A stretch of 64,000 bases of DNA from Cryptomeria japonica. Its lineage: Eukaryota; Streptophyta; Pinopsida; Cupressales; Cupressaceae. How positions within the stretch are numbered: position 1 is the stretch's first letter; each line of letters begins with the position of its first letter. Under the pieces are notes generated by a model. That model searched no databases. It saw nothing but the letters and a program-made list of their open reading frames with translations, and was not told the DNA's origin. The stretch spans positions 45,025,517 through 45,089,516 of the forward strand of contig NC_081411.1 in assembly GCF_030272615.1 (NCBI RefSeq). Direction: 5' to 3'. Positions 35,270-46,822 of the stretch are shown piece by piece. Position numbers and translations under genes: made by a program.

Positions 35270-35545
35270 TTATAAAGTAGGGCTGCCATACTTTTTTCTT
35301 CTTTGAGAGAGGTTGATTTAGAACAAATACAATTAATTTGACCAGTATATAAAAAAACGTCACATAAAGTAGGACCACCATACTTTTTTCTTGCTTTTAG
35401 GAGGTTGGTTTAGAACAAATACAATTAATTTGACCAGTATATAAAAAAACGTCACATAAAGTAGGGCCACCATACTTTTTTCTTGCTTTTAGGAGGTTGG
35501 TTTAGAACAAATACAATTAATTTGACCAGTGTATATGAAAGCACC
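35270..35545. repeat. Three tandem units of about 93 bp
   Basis: AAAGTAGGGCTGCCATACTTTTTTC near 35275 recurs near 35366 and 35457, each followed by GAGGTTGGTTTAGAACAAAT (or GAGGTTGATTTAG) and AATTTGACCAGT. Copy A has a single unit at about 2985-3060, so the expansion is specific to C. Confidence 0.75.
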
Positions 35546-36004
35546 AACAGATAAAAGCACACAACAATTTTTCTTTTTCCATGGAGGTATATGTTAATAA
35601 AAAAATGTGAGGCATTTCCAAATCAAGAAACCCAAAAGTAACAATTCAGATTTACAAACAATTACAATTACCATTAAACATTACACAGAACATTAAACAT
35701 ATATTTAGTTGTGACTAGCATATATCAGTATATGTTTATATGTTTTTTCTGCTTGAATGAGGTTAGTATAGGGTAGAAACAATATATTAAATAAGGACTG
35801 TCATATATAAAATTGAGCTGATCATTTTTTACAAAAGATATATTTTTATTTTAAGAAACCACTACCATCCTGACTAACAAATCTCACAAAAGTCTGTTAG
35901 AGCATGTCACAAATCCTAAAGAGATATCTGAGACACTGTCCAACAATCTCCTCTTCAACATTACTCGAGGAGATTAAAACCAGACAGAAAAAAATTGAAT
36001 AAGA

Positions 36005-36341
36005 TAGCTGCTACCGCAGACAGAGACGTAAATTTTTATTTATTCGTAAAACAAGTTACAGTTCCTCTCTTTTCTATAGGAAATTTCATTATTACTAAAC
36101 AAGGAGGAAAATAGATCATACGTGGAAGGATCCTCGCATAAATTTAGGAAACGTGAGAAACAAGTTTTGACACGTTAAAGGCAGTCTAACAGCAGTTTTT
36201 AGTCAACCTTAGTGAGCTCTAGATTTGAACTCTAAATGTTGGACTCTAATTTATAGAGCTCCTTCTTTTTAGTCAAACACATGTGCGAGGAAAAATCCAT
36301 CACAGGCATTGTGCATTTCTATGCATCTTATGACACACCAA
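36005..36341 (-). pseudogene. COMT-like gene ghost in copy C: flanks kept, coding region gone
   Basis: Same structure as 13095-13435: 3' flank blocks run into 5' flank blocks (TTGAACTCTAA, ATTTATAGAG) with the whole coding region absent. B and C share the deletion junction, so the loss came before the tandem duplication. Confidence 0.65.
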
Positions 36342-36350
36342 GACAATGTT

Positions 36351-36506
36351 GGCTGAAGCTATTATGGTTTCAAAACAGACCTTTTGTACAGCATGTTAGC
36401 GACAGGTTAGTCAATCGCAGCCGTTTATTGCAAAATCGATGGTGTAAAACGCGCACACCTGTTAGTCAATCTGTACTGTCATTTTGGAGCCAGAATAGAT
36501 GCGTCG
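36351..36506. mobile_element. Small Mutator-like MITE, 156 bp
   Basis: The insert is flanked by a perfect 9-bp duplication, GACAATGTT, at 36342-36350 and 36507-36515. Copy B has a single GACAATGTT at the matching site. The ends form an imperfect inverted repeat (CTATTATGGTTTCAAAA facing CTATTCTGGCTCCAAAA). A 9-bp duplication is typical of Mutator-type elements. It has no coding capacity. Confidence 0.75.
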
Positions 36507-37658
36507 GACAATGTTCACTCTATAATAAATACTCCATAGTTAATGGCTTACAAATGAATGTCTTGGACTCTTGTGAGAAGCAATTGTCATTATTCGGCAG
36601 GATCAAACTTGGGCTACGTTTGATGCTTGCATTATTCAGTTGAATCAAATGTCGCCTAAATTCGATGGTTGCAAGTGACTTAAATTTGATGGTAACATTT
36701 GATGGTTACATTGGATGGTTATATTGGTAGTCGATTTTAAATAACATATTTTAAGTTTTGTTTTGTTGAGGTGGTTCTAAAATCATACTTTTCTTTTGAG
36801 TAAAAGTCATTAGAACGATTTAAGATAAATCATCTAAACAAATAAAAACTTAAAATGTATTGTTTAAGCTGAAATCTCCACAGTGGTATTAAGTTTCTCT
36901 ATTATAACATAGAATAAAGATTATATCATATATAAAAAAAACCAAAAAATTTTAGACAAATTCACTAACATTCTCTACAATTATATTGTTTTTTGTTTCA
37001 AATTTTGTTTTTAAAAAATAAAGGGAATTGTAAAATTTATTCTCTCAAGTAATAATTATGAGCATATTACTATCTTTATGTATCATATATAAATATTTAA
37101 GTTAATTGTTTGAACGTAATTTCTCTTCTTTTTTTGTGTGCATTCACTCTGGTGGTAATAGAATTTGCTAACCTTTTAAATGGACTCGACCTTCCAAAAC
37201 TTTGCAATTACTACTATTGTTGAAAGTTTGACTATGTATATTTTAAAATTTCTATGTCAACATCTTCTTACAAAGAACATAGACAATGTAAAGCTCATAC
37301 GATTTTCATTGGCACGTATTTCAACACTTTTTATTATAGTCAGATACTTTATAATTACAAATATAAAATTTCAATTTTAAAAAGTGATTAAAAATATAAT
37401 AAATAATGTGACGTGAAACACACTAATAAAATAAAAAATATATTTGAAGAAAAAAGATGCTTACCGCTTTCATGAATGAAAGACGAATGGATATAAAAAA
37501 ACGTAAGGACGTACGTCAGAATGGCTAAAAAACAAAATGTCCTTTTTTCAAATGTCTTCATTAAGATGCTCAGGGATTCTTCACGTTGATATGCGTTTAA
37601 TAGTGATATAATAGGGTTTGAAAAAAACATCAAATATATATAACAGACGTCGTTACTA

Positions 37659-38119
37659 GGGGAAAGGACCCAGTAGTTGAGCATGTTCCAATTGTTGTGA
37701 GGGTTGTTGATACCTTTTGTTCCAAAAATTGAACAAATAAAACCTATTGTTTGAAACAAAAAATATCAATTTTTGTTAGGAAATGTACCAACAGTTGTTA
37801 GGAAATGTACCAATAGTTGTTAAGAAATGTACTAATATTGTAAAAAGTAACCAATCAGGTGATGCCACATCGGCTGCACAACTATTGGGGTCTCTTTTGC
37901 ACGCCTATTGGTCTCACTTTTTTTTGGGGCTGTTTTCGACACCTTGGCAAAAAGCATGCTGATGTGGCATCGTATTTGATGATGTGGCCCTGAAACCTTA
38001 GTTATAAGTAGGGGACTTGCCAAGTAAGTTGCTGTAAAAAAATCGGAGTGATTCGAAATTTCCAAGTAGGATTTTGAGAAGCGTGAAGTTAGGGTGCACG
38101 ACTACTGGGTCCTTTCCCC
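37659..38119. mobile_element. MITE with 19-bp perfect terminal repeats, 461 bp
   Basis: Begins GGGGAAAGGACCCAGTAGT and ends ACTACTGGGTCCTTTCCCC, with imperfect inverted similarity several bases further in. It is flanked by TA on both sides; copy B has TTACTATATAACAGA uninterrupted, so the duplication is TA. Near the left end is a direct repeat of about 22 bp in three copies (GTTAGGAAATGTACCAA at 37777, 37799 and a diverged third). No transposase is seen. Confidence 0.85.
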
Positions 38120-38599
38120 TATATAATAGAATATCTCAGACGTCGTTACTATCAAAAACATTGGTTCACTTTCACCAAGGGAGACATTAGGGATAGGGTG
38201 AGGGAGACATTAAGCTAATTTTTTTTATTTCACCAGTTCATTACGTGGCTGTAAGTTTTTTTTTCTTATTATTGTAAGGGTGAACTTTCTATGCTACTGA
38301 TTTGGGTTTATTAAAAATATTTGGAGAATTATTAAAAATAAATAAAAATCTATTTATTCATGTTAATGTTTATTTTGTTATGAATCTATATAAATGTAAT
38401 ATTCTAATATAATTATATATAAAAATAAATAAAAAATCATTTATTCATGTCAACTTTTATTTTGTTATGAATCTATTTTAATGGAATACTTTAATACAAT
38501 TACATATTAAAAATGATATATTCTTGTGAGAAAATTAGATATAATTTACAATTTTCACTCATCTCTATTTGAGATGTGCATGGATAAATAAGATCTAAG

Positions 38600-39640
38600 A
38601 ATATGGCATCGAAGTACAAGTTACAAATCTGGTTAGAGGTCAAGGCTTAACCAATTTTATGGTAGATGCAAATTTGGAAGAAACAAAGCTAAATCAAATA
38701 AAATACCATAACATTTGAACCTATTTCCATTTCAAGGATAATTCATTATATAAAAAATATTTTCGTATGCTTTGAGAATGATTCAGCGAGTCGAAATGAG
38801 TGAAAACCGGCACTGTGCTCTAAGTTACTGTCCCAAAGACATGTACTAATATAAAATGAGTTGATGTGGAGAAACATTATTGCAATGTTGCACAATTTCA
38901 TTGATTAAGAGTAGTCGTGTAAGGTAATTAATAATGTCATTAAGATACTTGTAGAGAAAACTTCAAAGCCAAAATTACTACTTATATAATATCGTTAGGG
39001 AAATATACTAGCGACCCACATTGTTTAAGGATATATTTGAAATGGTAATGATATTTGATGCTTGCCAAAGGTTTGCAAGGAAGCTAAAGTTTCTTGGTGT
39101 TCTCCCCCTTATGAATGTCATTATTGAAGCTCCATTTTATCTATTGGGAATTGAATTTACTTGTGAAATTGAGGAGAAGAACATAACTAGATACAAGTGG
39201 ATCATTGTAGCCACTAACTATTTCACCAATTGGGTTGAGCTTATTCCAACTTGGAATGCTATATAAAGGGTAATAGTAGTTTTCTTGATTAGAAATACAA
39301 TAGACAAGTTTGAAATCCCTACAAAAATTATTGTTTATAACATCAAGTATTTTAGATCCTTGGATATGTTAAATAAGTGCTCATTGACAAGAACCTTATG
39401 CATGACATTTAAGAGCAAGAAGGTGGTGTAGTCTCCCAAAGTATGGTAGAATTGAAAGAGCTAGATGAAAGTTGGAGAGTCAAACATGAAATAATATTAT
39501 AATAAAAATATGTAATGAAACATCTTTTTGAGAGAAAGGTACTATAAATAAAATTTTAGGTTAGTAATATGTTGCTCGTATGAAATTTCAAATTGGAAGA
39601 GAAGGGGAAAATGTGTGCATTTTTATCCTTTGTGACATGT
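38600..39640 (+). pseudogene. Ty3/gypsy RNase H-integrase fossil in copy C
   Basis: The frame at 39021-39266 reads MFKDIFEMVMIFDACQRFAR, then IEAPFYLLGIEFTCEI and YKWIIVATNYFTNWVELIP. This corresponds to the integrase from the end of its zinc finger (DACQ) into the catalytic core, where the core normally has DF. The stretch from 39267 continues with VFLIRN and FRSLDMLNKC fragments. Upstream, near 38610, is the VTNLVRGQGL block. Many stops. The same fossil, more deleted, is in copy B. Confidence 0.68.
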
Positions 39641-42370
39641 GCTATACAAAAATTGTTCAGAGGTGTGATCTTATTGTATTCCACCTCAAAAATGTATTTA
39701 TAGAGTTCATGGAGCTACTAATGCATGGTCAAAATCTCAAGCAATTTTTAATATAGGAAATTAGATGTTTTGGCATGTATATTGCATATAATATTCCTTC
39801 TTTTTGTTTCTCTTGTGTCTAGGTCTAGACCCCTATTTTTAATTACGAGTTATTTTGTTCTACCCCTAAAGGACTCTTTGAGATAATTATTGTAACTATA
39901 AGAGACACATGTCCACTAGAAGTATTGTTGGGAACCCATCAATGAAATTAAATAGAATCTATTTTAGTTATTTATAGTTCAATGTTTTTGTATGTTTCTC
40001 TATATTTTGATTTGTGTTATCCTTTTCCTTGCCCCATGTTTTGAAGCTATCAAAAAGCTAATGAAGCCTTCATTTTGGTGATTTTATGAGATTTTTGATG
40101 GGCTAGTGAGCCTTCATAGATTCTATGCATCTTGGAACCTAATGTCTTGGTCTTTCAAGTTCCCTCAAAAATCCTAGCCCCAACACCTCTCAACAAGCTC
40201 TTTTAATGCTCCTCAAATAATGGATCTCTACATATGCTTGCGAACAAGAGAATATTTCTTAATATCCCCACACTTCATAGGTCCTTAGCCTCTATTATTC
40301 CTATTATATAATATTTTTTAACTCCCTTGATCCATAGGGCCCCTAGCCCCAAAACCTCTATTTCCTTCTATCCCCCTAGAGCCTACAATTGCATCAAATC
40401 TAGTCCTTACCACAAAGTTCCTAGTGTAAGGTCCACCCTGCACCTCAATCCTTGATGCATTGTCTACCCATAATTTTGGTTTCAGTTCCCCATTCCCAAG
40501 TCTATGTTAAATCACAATACCTTATTGAAATCCATTTGTCATATTGCATATCAAGTTTGACATGTCATAATTGATGTCAATGTTTGTTGACTACCAATGT
40601 ATTAATCTCTAAGGTTTTGGATTTTTTTGTAATTATTATTAGAAGTTGTTGATGTAGTATTGCAAGAGTGAGGTTGCACAAACCTTGTCAAAGTGAATTT
40701 TATTATTGAATACTTATTCTTTTTTAGATTCCAAAATGAGGTATGTGGTAAATCTAACCCCTTGAAATTTAAGAACTCCTTGTTAGCATGTTTAGGTATC
40801 ATGTAGAGTTTTTAGTTTCTAGCATGTTTTATAGGGTAGGGTTGATGCGTAACCCCAAATTTGTTTCTTCTCATCATTGATTGGACTTCATAATTGATGT
40901 AAGATGGATGAAATATTTGGTTGACAGATGCAAGAGGGTGACCCCCAACCAACAAAATAGGCTTTCTAGTTATTGATGGTCAAATTATATGACTAACACA
41001 TGCGACTTCTTGTTGAAGGCAAGAGGTAAGGGATAAAGCTGACCCTTGACCCCTAATGAAGGAATTCACTCTTCCATATTCTCTAAGGATTTTGGGCTTA
41101 GGCATTTGTTCTTTCTCCTTAACTTGTTTAACTCTTTTTGTGATGTGTAATTTGTTATCATTCTAACATAGAGAAGAGAAAATGTATTGAATAAAAAAAG
41201 TGAATACAAATGTCCATATGTGTTGAAGTACTCAAATGGTACTACATTCAAGAGAAAAGAAGAATTAATGTGAAGTAGAGGAGAGATGATACAATTGATG
41301 AGGATACTTTTTATTAAAAAAATCTATTTTTTTAATTTATATTTTATTGGCCTTAATTGTTGTCTTTTAAAACCTCTAATGTACAAACAACATAATTTGA
41401 GCTAAAATAATCAATTTTTAAATCATTATGTAAATATTTTTTCTATATTGATGTGAGATAACATATTTTACAAAAAAAAAAAATAGAATTTATGAAAAAA
41501 AATGAAAACCTTAAATTCACTTTTATGGGAAAATTTATTTGAAAATTAATTAAAAATAGAGAAAATAATCCAACCATTAACAAATTTACATATTTGATAA
41601 CTAGGCATTGTCGTATATATTGAGTTTTAATTTCATAAAACAATTAAAGAAAAATTGCTGGCCATATTGCCAAAGTTTTTGTCTTTCTCTTTTCATGGAA
41701 TTATACTAGTAAGTCTAGAGGCAATGGTTGTGTTTCAAAGCCCGAAGCAAAGGCAAAGACATGGGTTTTAAAATTTAAAATTTTATTAAATTCGTACCCA
41801 CTCTAAAAAATGTACCAATTATAGAAGGAGACCAAATATGATGTAATTAGAAATGGGTACCCATTTTAGAACAAGTACCCATCCTTAAAATAAAATTGGG
41901 TGCTACCTATTCCAAAATTGGGTTTTGAAAGCTTCAAGAAAAACATGCTATGTATTCTAGAGAATCCTTGAATGAGTCTTCACACACCTATGACAACTGA
42001 GTGAGCACATAGATATAGTACACCTTTCACCAATCTATAGCACCGCACTATCAAACCTTATCTAGACCAATTTTTTTACATGAATGACAACACAAACTTA
42101 TATTTGCAATAATCTCTCCCTTTGACATTGATGGAAATACTTGTGCAGATACGAAATACTTCTCTCAAAACACTTCTCCCCTTTTGGAATCAAGGGAAAA
42201 TGGTAAGTCTTCTCTCCTGATTATCTATACACATCTATAATCTCCCCCTATTATTAAAAATTCCTCAAATTTGAAATCACAAAATATAGAAGTCACATGT
42301 TTAGTTGCTATATCTTCATCCTTTTACTGTATTACTTACCAAAAATAGGCCATCTCAAAATTGCTAGCAT
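39641..42370. other. Non-coding part of copy C
   Basis: No gene recognised. It pairs with 15961-18800 of copy B and includes, near 42117, the eroded counterpart of the copia 3' end described at 18300-18620. Confidence 0.45.
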
Positions 42371-42655
42371 GCCTTAAGACTTTTTAATGGACCAACTGTT
42401 CTTGTATTGTCCCGTAAAATATGCAAGGGATGAATCCCATGAACATATTATAGAGGAGAGTATTTGACATTGGCATTCACATTGAAGATACAACTCTACT
42501 ATAGTATCAAAGGCATCTAAATTCTTTACTTTTCTCTCAAACTTTTTAGCAACCTCGCAAAACTTGATAGGAGAGGACATTCATAACTTAACTACATGTT
42601 TAAGAGAAGAAAAGTATCTCTTCTAATTATCTCACATCTCTTGCAATATGGATAG

Positions 42656-43286
42656 TGTGTGAACTAAAAAATGATAATGATAAACTATTGCAAAACCACA
42701 AAGATCCAACCACACACAATCCTAGTTCTATAATAAAACATTCAACATACACCAATGAAGAAACCTAAGAACATGAAAATTAACAAATTGAAACAATAAT
42801 ACCATTCACAAGCCAAGAAGGGTTTGATCTCCATTGTCTCCTATCTCCATTGAACTTGTTTGATATATGTTTCTCTCAAATTTTGTATTGTGCACAAGAG
42901 CTCAAAAAAGAATGGATTGTAGTTGTAAATTCATTGGATCACAAGAAATATTGATAAATGCATTAACTAGGTGATTGATTAGAAACATTAGGATTATAAG
43001 AATAAAACAATCCTCTTATATAGAAGAGACTTTAGAAAATGGAGGGATAGAATTAAGAGGTGAAATGATAAGTGGCTGGCTAGGATTAAAGGGTAGGTAG
43101 GAAAATAATAAAATATGAAGGGGTAGGTAGATGCAAATTAAAAGATAAATGGGATGTGTCATAAAAGGGAAAAAGCTAATGAAACAACTAAATAAATAAA
43201 GATTTATTAAATTTTTAGAGGAAGTGAGACCAATTAAATAAATAAAATATTTATTTAATTAAACAGAACAATTTTAGGTGTCTACA
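42656..43286 (-). repeat. E2 3' LTR
   Basis: Diverged from the E1 LTR but aligned through ACCACAAAGATCCAAC, GGGTTTGATCTCCATTG, CACAAGAGCTCAA, ATAGAAGAGACTTTAG and the end TAGGTGTCTACA. It keeps two AT-rich hairpins (near 43187 and 43237) against five in E1. Confidence 0.8.
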
Positions 43287-43560
43287 TTTTGCCTCTCTTT
43301 GAGACAATGCAGCTTGTTGTGTTGGCTAAAAGAGGATAAGATAAATTGATACAAAGTTGCCCCAAGATTGGAATGATATGTCTCCTTGAGAGATTGGATG
43401 AATTCTTTTGAAAAAGATCACAAAATAATCTCTCGATAAGAAAGAGAGGCTAGACAGGACTAACAAGGAAGAGGTGACAAAGTTACGGGGGAAAAAAACT
43501 GACTTAGAAGGAATAAATAGGAAGCAAAAAAATCACATGAGAGACTAAGGTTACATAGCC

Positions 43561-43570
43561 TATATATATA
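43561..43570 (+). promoter_or_regulatory. TATA box of the E2 PMD gene
   Basis: TATATATATA, about 100 bases before the PMD ATG at 43667 and in the same position as TATAAGA in E1. Confidence 0.5.
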
Positions 43571-43666
43571 GTTTAGAAAGAAAAACATCCTCATTTGCAT
43601 CCACAACATTCAGGAGATCAGAGAAATGAAGAGCCCTTAGAGAGAGCAGCTAGCAATCTAGTAGAG

Positions 43667-46480
43667 ATGGCAGAGAGAATTCATCACTTTGACTGTGTTT
43701 GATGGTTCTTGCGACCAGATGACATAGGTGAGCCAATAAGTACCTTGACCTTTCCTAGTTCATTTTTGCATTTATTGTGCATTTAATGCATTTTAGTGGT
43801 AGATCAACAAAAATACCAAAGCAATATTTTATGTCTAAATGCGTCTATGTAGGTTTTGAATTCATTTATGATAAACGATTGTGTTTGGGTAGTGTTTGTA
43901 TGTGTATATGTGTCTAATTATGTCTATGAGCTATATGGGCGCATCTATGACCTATAGGCATGTATATGTCTAAGTGTATGCGTAGAGAAGCAACTTGTTT
44001 GTGCTAATAAAGCACGTCTATGTTGTAAAATCATGCATAGGTTAAATTAAACCATGTCTACATTGTAGAAATGTGTCTTTCTTAAAAGACTAAAATTGAC
44101 ACTTTTGTGATGAACATATGTTGGAAAATGGATAATATATTGAGAAGATTCACTCAAACAAGTGTCCTAGGAAAGACAAACTAAAAATAAGGCTAGAATT
44201 AGCAATCACATGATAGACATCCATCGCTAATTGGATAAGTTGTTCAGAGGGTTCACTCAATAGGTGCCCTAGATAAGTAAGGTTGCTAAGCTCAGTATAG
44301 GATAAGTTGTTAAACTAATAAAATCTGGCAAGTTCTCTATCAATAATAGGATTAAGTGTATTGTGACAAACATATGCACTAGGATATAACACCATGTGAT
44401 AAACATAAGCATTGGGATAGATACTGATAAGAAACATTATGTGATAGACATAGGTTCCACTAAACTAGGATAGGATAAGATAAGCAACACTATGTGTTGA
44501 ACATGAGTTCCACTAGGATTGGCACAATTGATTTGATTGGATGCAAGAGTATCTACCATAGATAGAGTCACAAGAGGGATTCCCTATGATACAATGACTG
44601 AATCTGACTGCTGAGGAGCTTGCAACAATCAGGGTATGGGACTAAGACATATCATGTATATACCTAAAATTTGAATGAGCATAGGACTATTGACTGCTCT
44701 TGTAAAGAGATGGCTCTCTGAGGCATGCATGTCATTTTTGCTAATTGGTGAGATGTTAGTCACTTTAGAGGATGTTTTTTGGATATTGAGGATATCGATC
44801 CATGGGGATATAGTGATATATGACCAGGAGGGGGATGTAGATGCGCTCTGATGAGTCTTTGCAGACCTAGAGGTAGAGTTGAGGATAGGACACTTGAGGT
44901 AGGAGGTTATGTATACTAGAAGAAATACCTTAGTAGTAGTGGTGGGGAGTGTATCCAGATAGAGTGACACATAGATTTGTTATAGGGTGGGGCAAGGCAT
45001 TAGAGGTCCTAACCATAGAGAGGAGGAGATTTGCATGGAGCCCATGTGTGATAGTGCACTTGTACCATGAGCTTCATCATTTTGTATGTCTTGGTGGTTC
45101 CAGGTTAGGGTGTGGGGTGACATTGCTACAAGTATGGACCTATGAGCACATTGCAGTGACGAGGCCTATCTACTTCAGATTTAAAGGGAATGGGAAGGCC
45201 TATGTACATTTATACAACATGATTACTTCTTAACCAAGAATTAGGAAGCTAGAGTACTATCGACAAGTTATTGATGACATTGATAGTTTTATATGGAGAC
45301 CATATCTAAATTGTGAGGCCTGGGAGGAGGATGACAGGGAGTTACCATTTTGTTTCCGTAGTAGGTATCTCATTGCATGGACTCCTTATATTTTGGATTA
45401 GAATTTGATTGACAAGGTTACTAGACATTTTGAGAGTATACAATATATGCCCTAAGGATCAGGTGAGTTTGCACACATGGTTAGAGAGAAGGTCCACTAG
45501 GGCCAATTTTGTCTTATGATACAGGTCTCGTACAATTTTAGGAGATGATGCCTATGCCACAAGACATTTTGCTTGATGTGGTCGATGTTGGCATAAAATA
45601 TGAGTATGTAACATGTTTTGTAACACATCCCTTTCCATGGTTGATAGATCTCAGGGATCATATACCAGCATTGGATGATGATGATGAGAAGGAGAGAGGT
45701 GGACAATGGAGGCGATAAAGGAGAGGTGGACATAGGAGGATCATGTGAGGGACAGGAGGACAAAGAGATGGAGGGTGTGGAGAGGGAGGCCAAGGAGGAG
45801 ATGGTGAGAGTGGTAGACCACCAAAGCCACATAGAGGGAGAGGGGGACAATCGTTATAGGTTGCCTCTTAGATACAATCACAAGTATAGTGTGGACAAGG
45901 ACATAGACATGATTGGAGAGTATAAGTGCATGATTCCCTAGAGAAGGCTTCATAGGAGGAGAGAGGCCTAGATAGGGAGGAAGATGATCTACTCATGGTC
46001 TGAGAGCTCACATAGGGATAGGTCAGTGAGATTGACAATCAAGAGAGAGAGAGGTGACTCAATTGAGGTGACAACTTAGAGAGATGTAGGATGAGTGAGA
46101 TCACGCCATCCAGTAATACATTGATGCAGAGGAGGAACTTAGGGTAGAATGAGCCTTATCCATAAGTAGCTTTGGTGCAAGATTTATTTACTGCCTCCAA
46201 GAAGGAAAGGAGATAGGATACTGGAGGAACTTGTACATGGTAGCAGTTCCTCCCCATCTTCTAGCATGTAGCTACAAGAGAGTCTCCCACTCTATGAAAA
46301 AAGAGTGAGATAGGCATAGAGCTTCTTGTGGTGGGGTTATGGGTCCACCACCACCACTAGTAGTAAGGTCTTTAGGTGGAAGCAGACGAGATCATCCTAG
46401 GGCATGGGCCTTCAGTAGCTCAGATTGCTTTGAGGCATGTCGGCTCTAAGGAAGGGTCTTCATCATAGCTCTCTTAGATC
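43667..46480 (+). pseudogene. Decayed PMD gene of E2
   Basis: Exon 1 from 43667 reads MAERIHHFDCV, a stop, then FLRPDDIGEP, aligning with the 22-residue exon 1 of E1. The splice donor GTAAGT is now ATAAGT. Exon 2 begins near 44540. The best kept part is 44949-45233, with VIVHLYHELHHFVCL, GCGVTLLQVWTYEHIAV and YVHLYNMITS. The C-terminal acidic and Gly/Glu-rich region is at 45675-45941. Numerous stops and frameshifts. It confirms that the PMD gene and its exon structure belong to the family and are not peculiar to E1. Confidence 0.75.
43837..44065 (+). repeat. Decayed GCGTCTGTGT array in the E2 PMD intron
   Basis: Units such as AATGCGTCTATGTAGG, GGCGCATCTATGACC, GGCATGTATATGTC and AGCACGTCTATGTTG recur in the same position as the E1 array, with many transitions. 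Confidence 0.65.
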
Positions 46481-46542
46481 TCTATTTTGTATCAATTTTT
46501 GTTATATATGATGATGTAGACACCTTTGAGTAATTTTGTAGC

Positions 46543-46557
46543 CTAATATATATATAA

Positions 46558-46595
<38 letters not shown>

Positions 46596-46822
46596 GTATA
46601 TGTATATGTATATGTATATATATGTATATGTATATATATATATATGTATATGTATATATCTATATATATATATATATATAGATATATACATATACATATA
46701 TATATATATACATATACATATACATATATATATATATATACATATAAATATACATAAATATACATGTATATACATGTATATATATGTATATGTATATGTA
46801 CACACACACACACATACATGAG
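46543..46822. repeat. AT/GT-rich microsatellite, about 280 bp
   Basis: Alternating TATACA, TATATG and TA runs ending in CACACACACACACA. It sits where E1 has only TTTATTTATATATATGAGATG (about 22840-22855), so it grew from that seed within E2. Its open frames of Tyr/Ile/Val are repeat artefacts. Confidence 0.9.

Larger units (their letters stand above)
35157..42594. repeat. Segmental duplication copy C
   Basis: Closely similar to copy B from end to end and directly adjoining it, so B and C form a head-to-tail tandem. C holds the unoccupied E1 site, retains the ~700 bp at 35270-35950 that B lost, and carries two small transposons that B lacks. A minus-strand open stretch at 42374-42580 matches the sequence E1 interrupts in B; its function is unknown. 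Confidence 0.88.

Noticed and set aside
36281-36643. 120-codon open frame in copy C
   Set aside because: It is created by the 156-bp MITE insertion joined to non-coding flanks.
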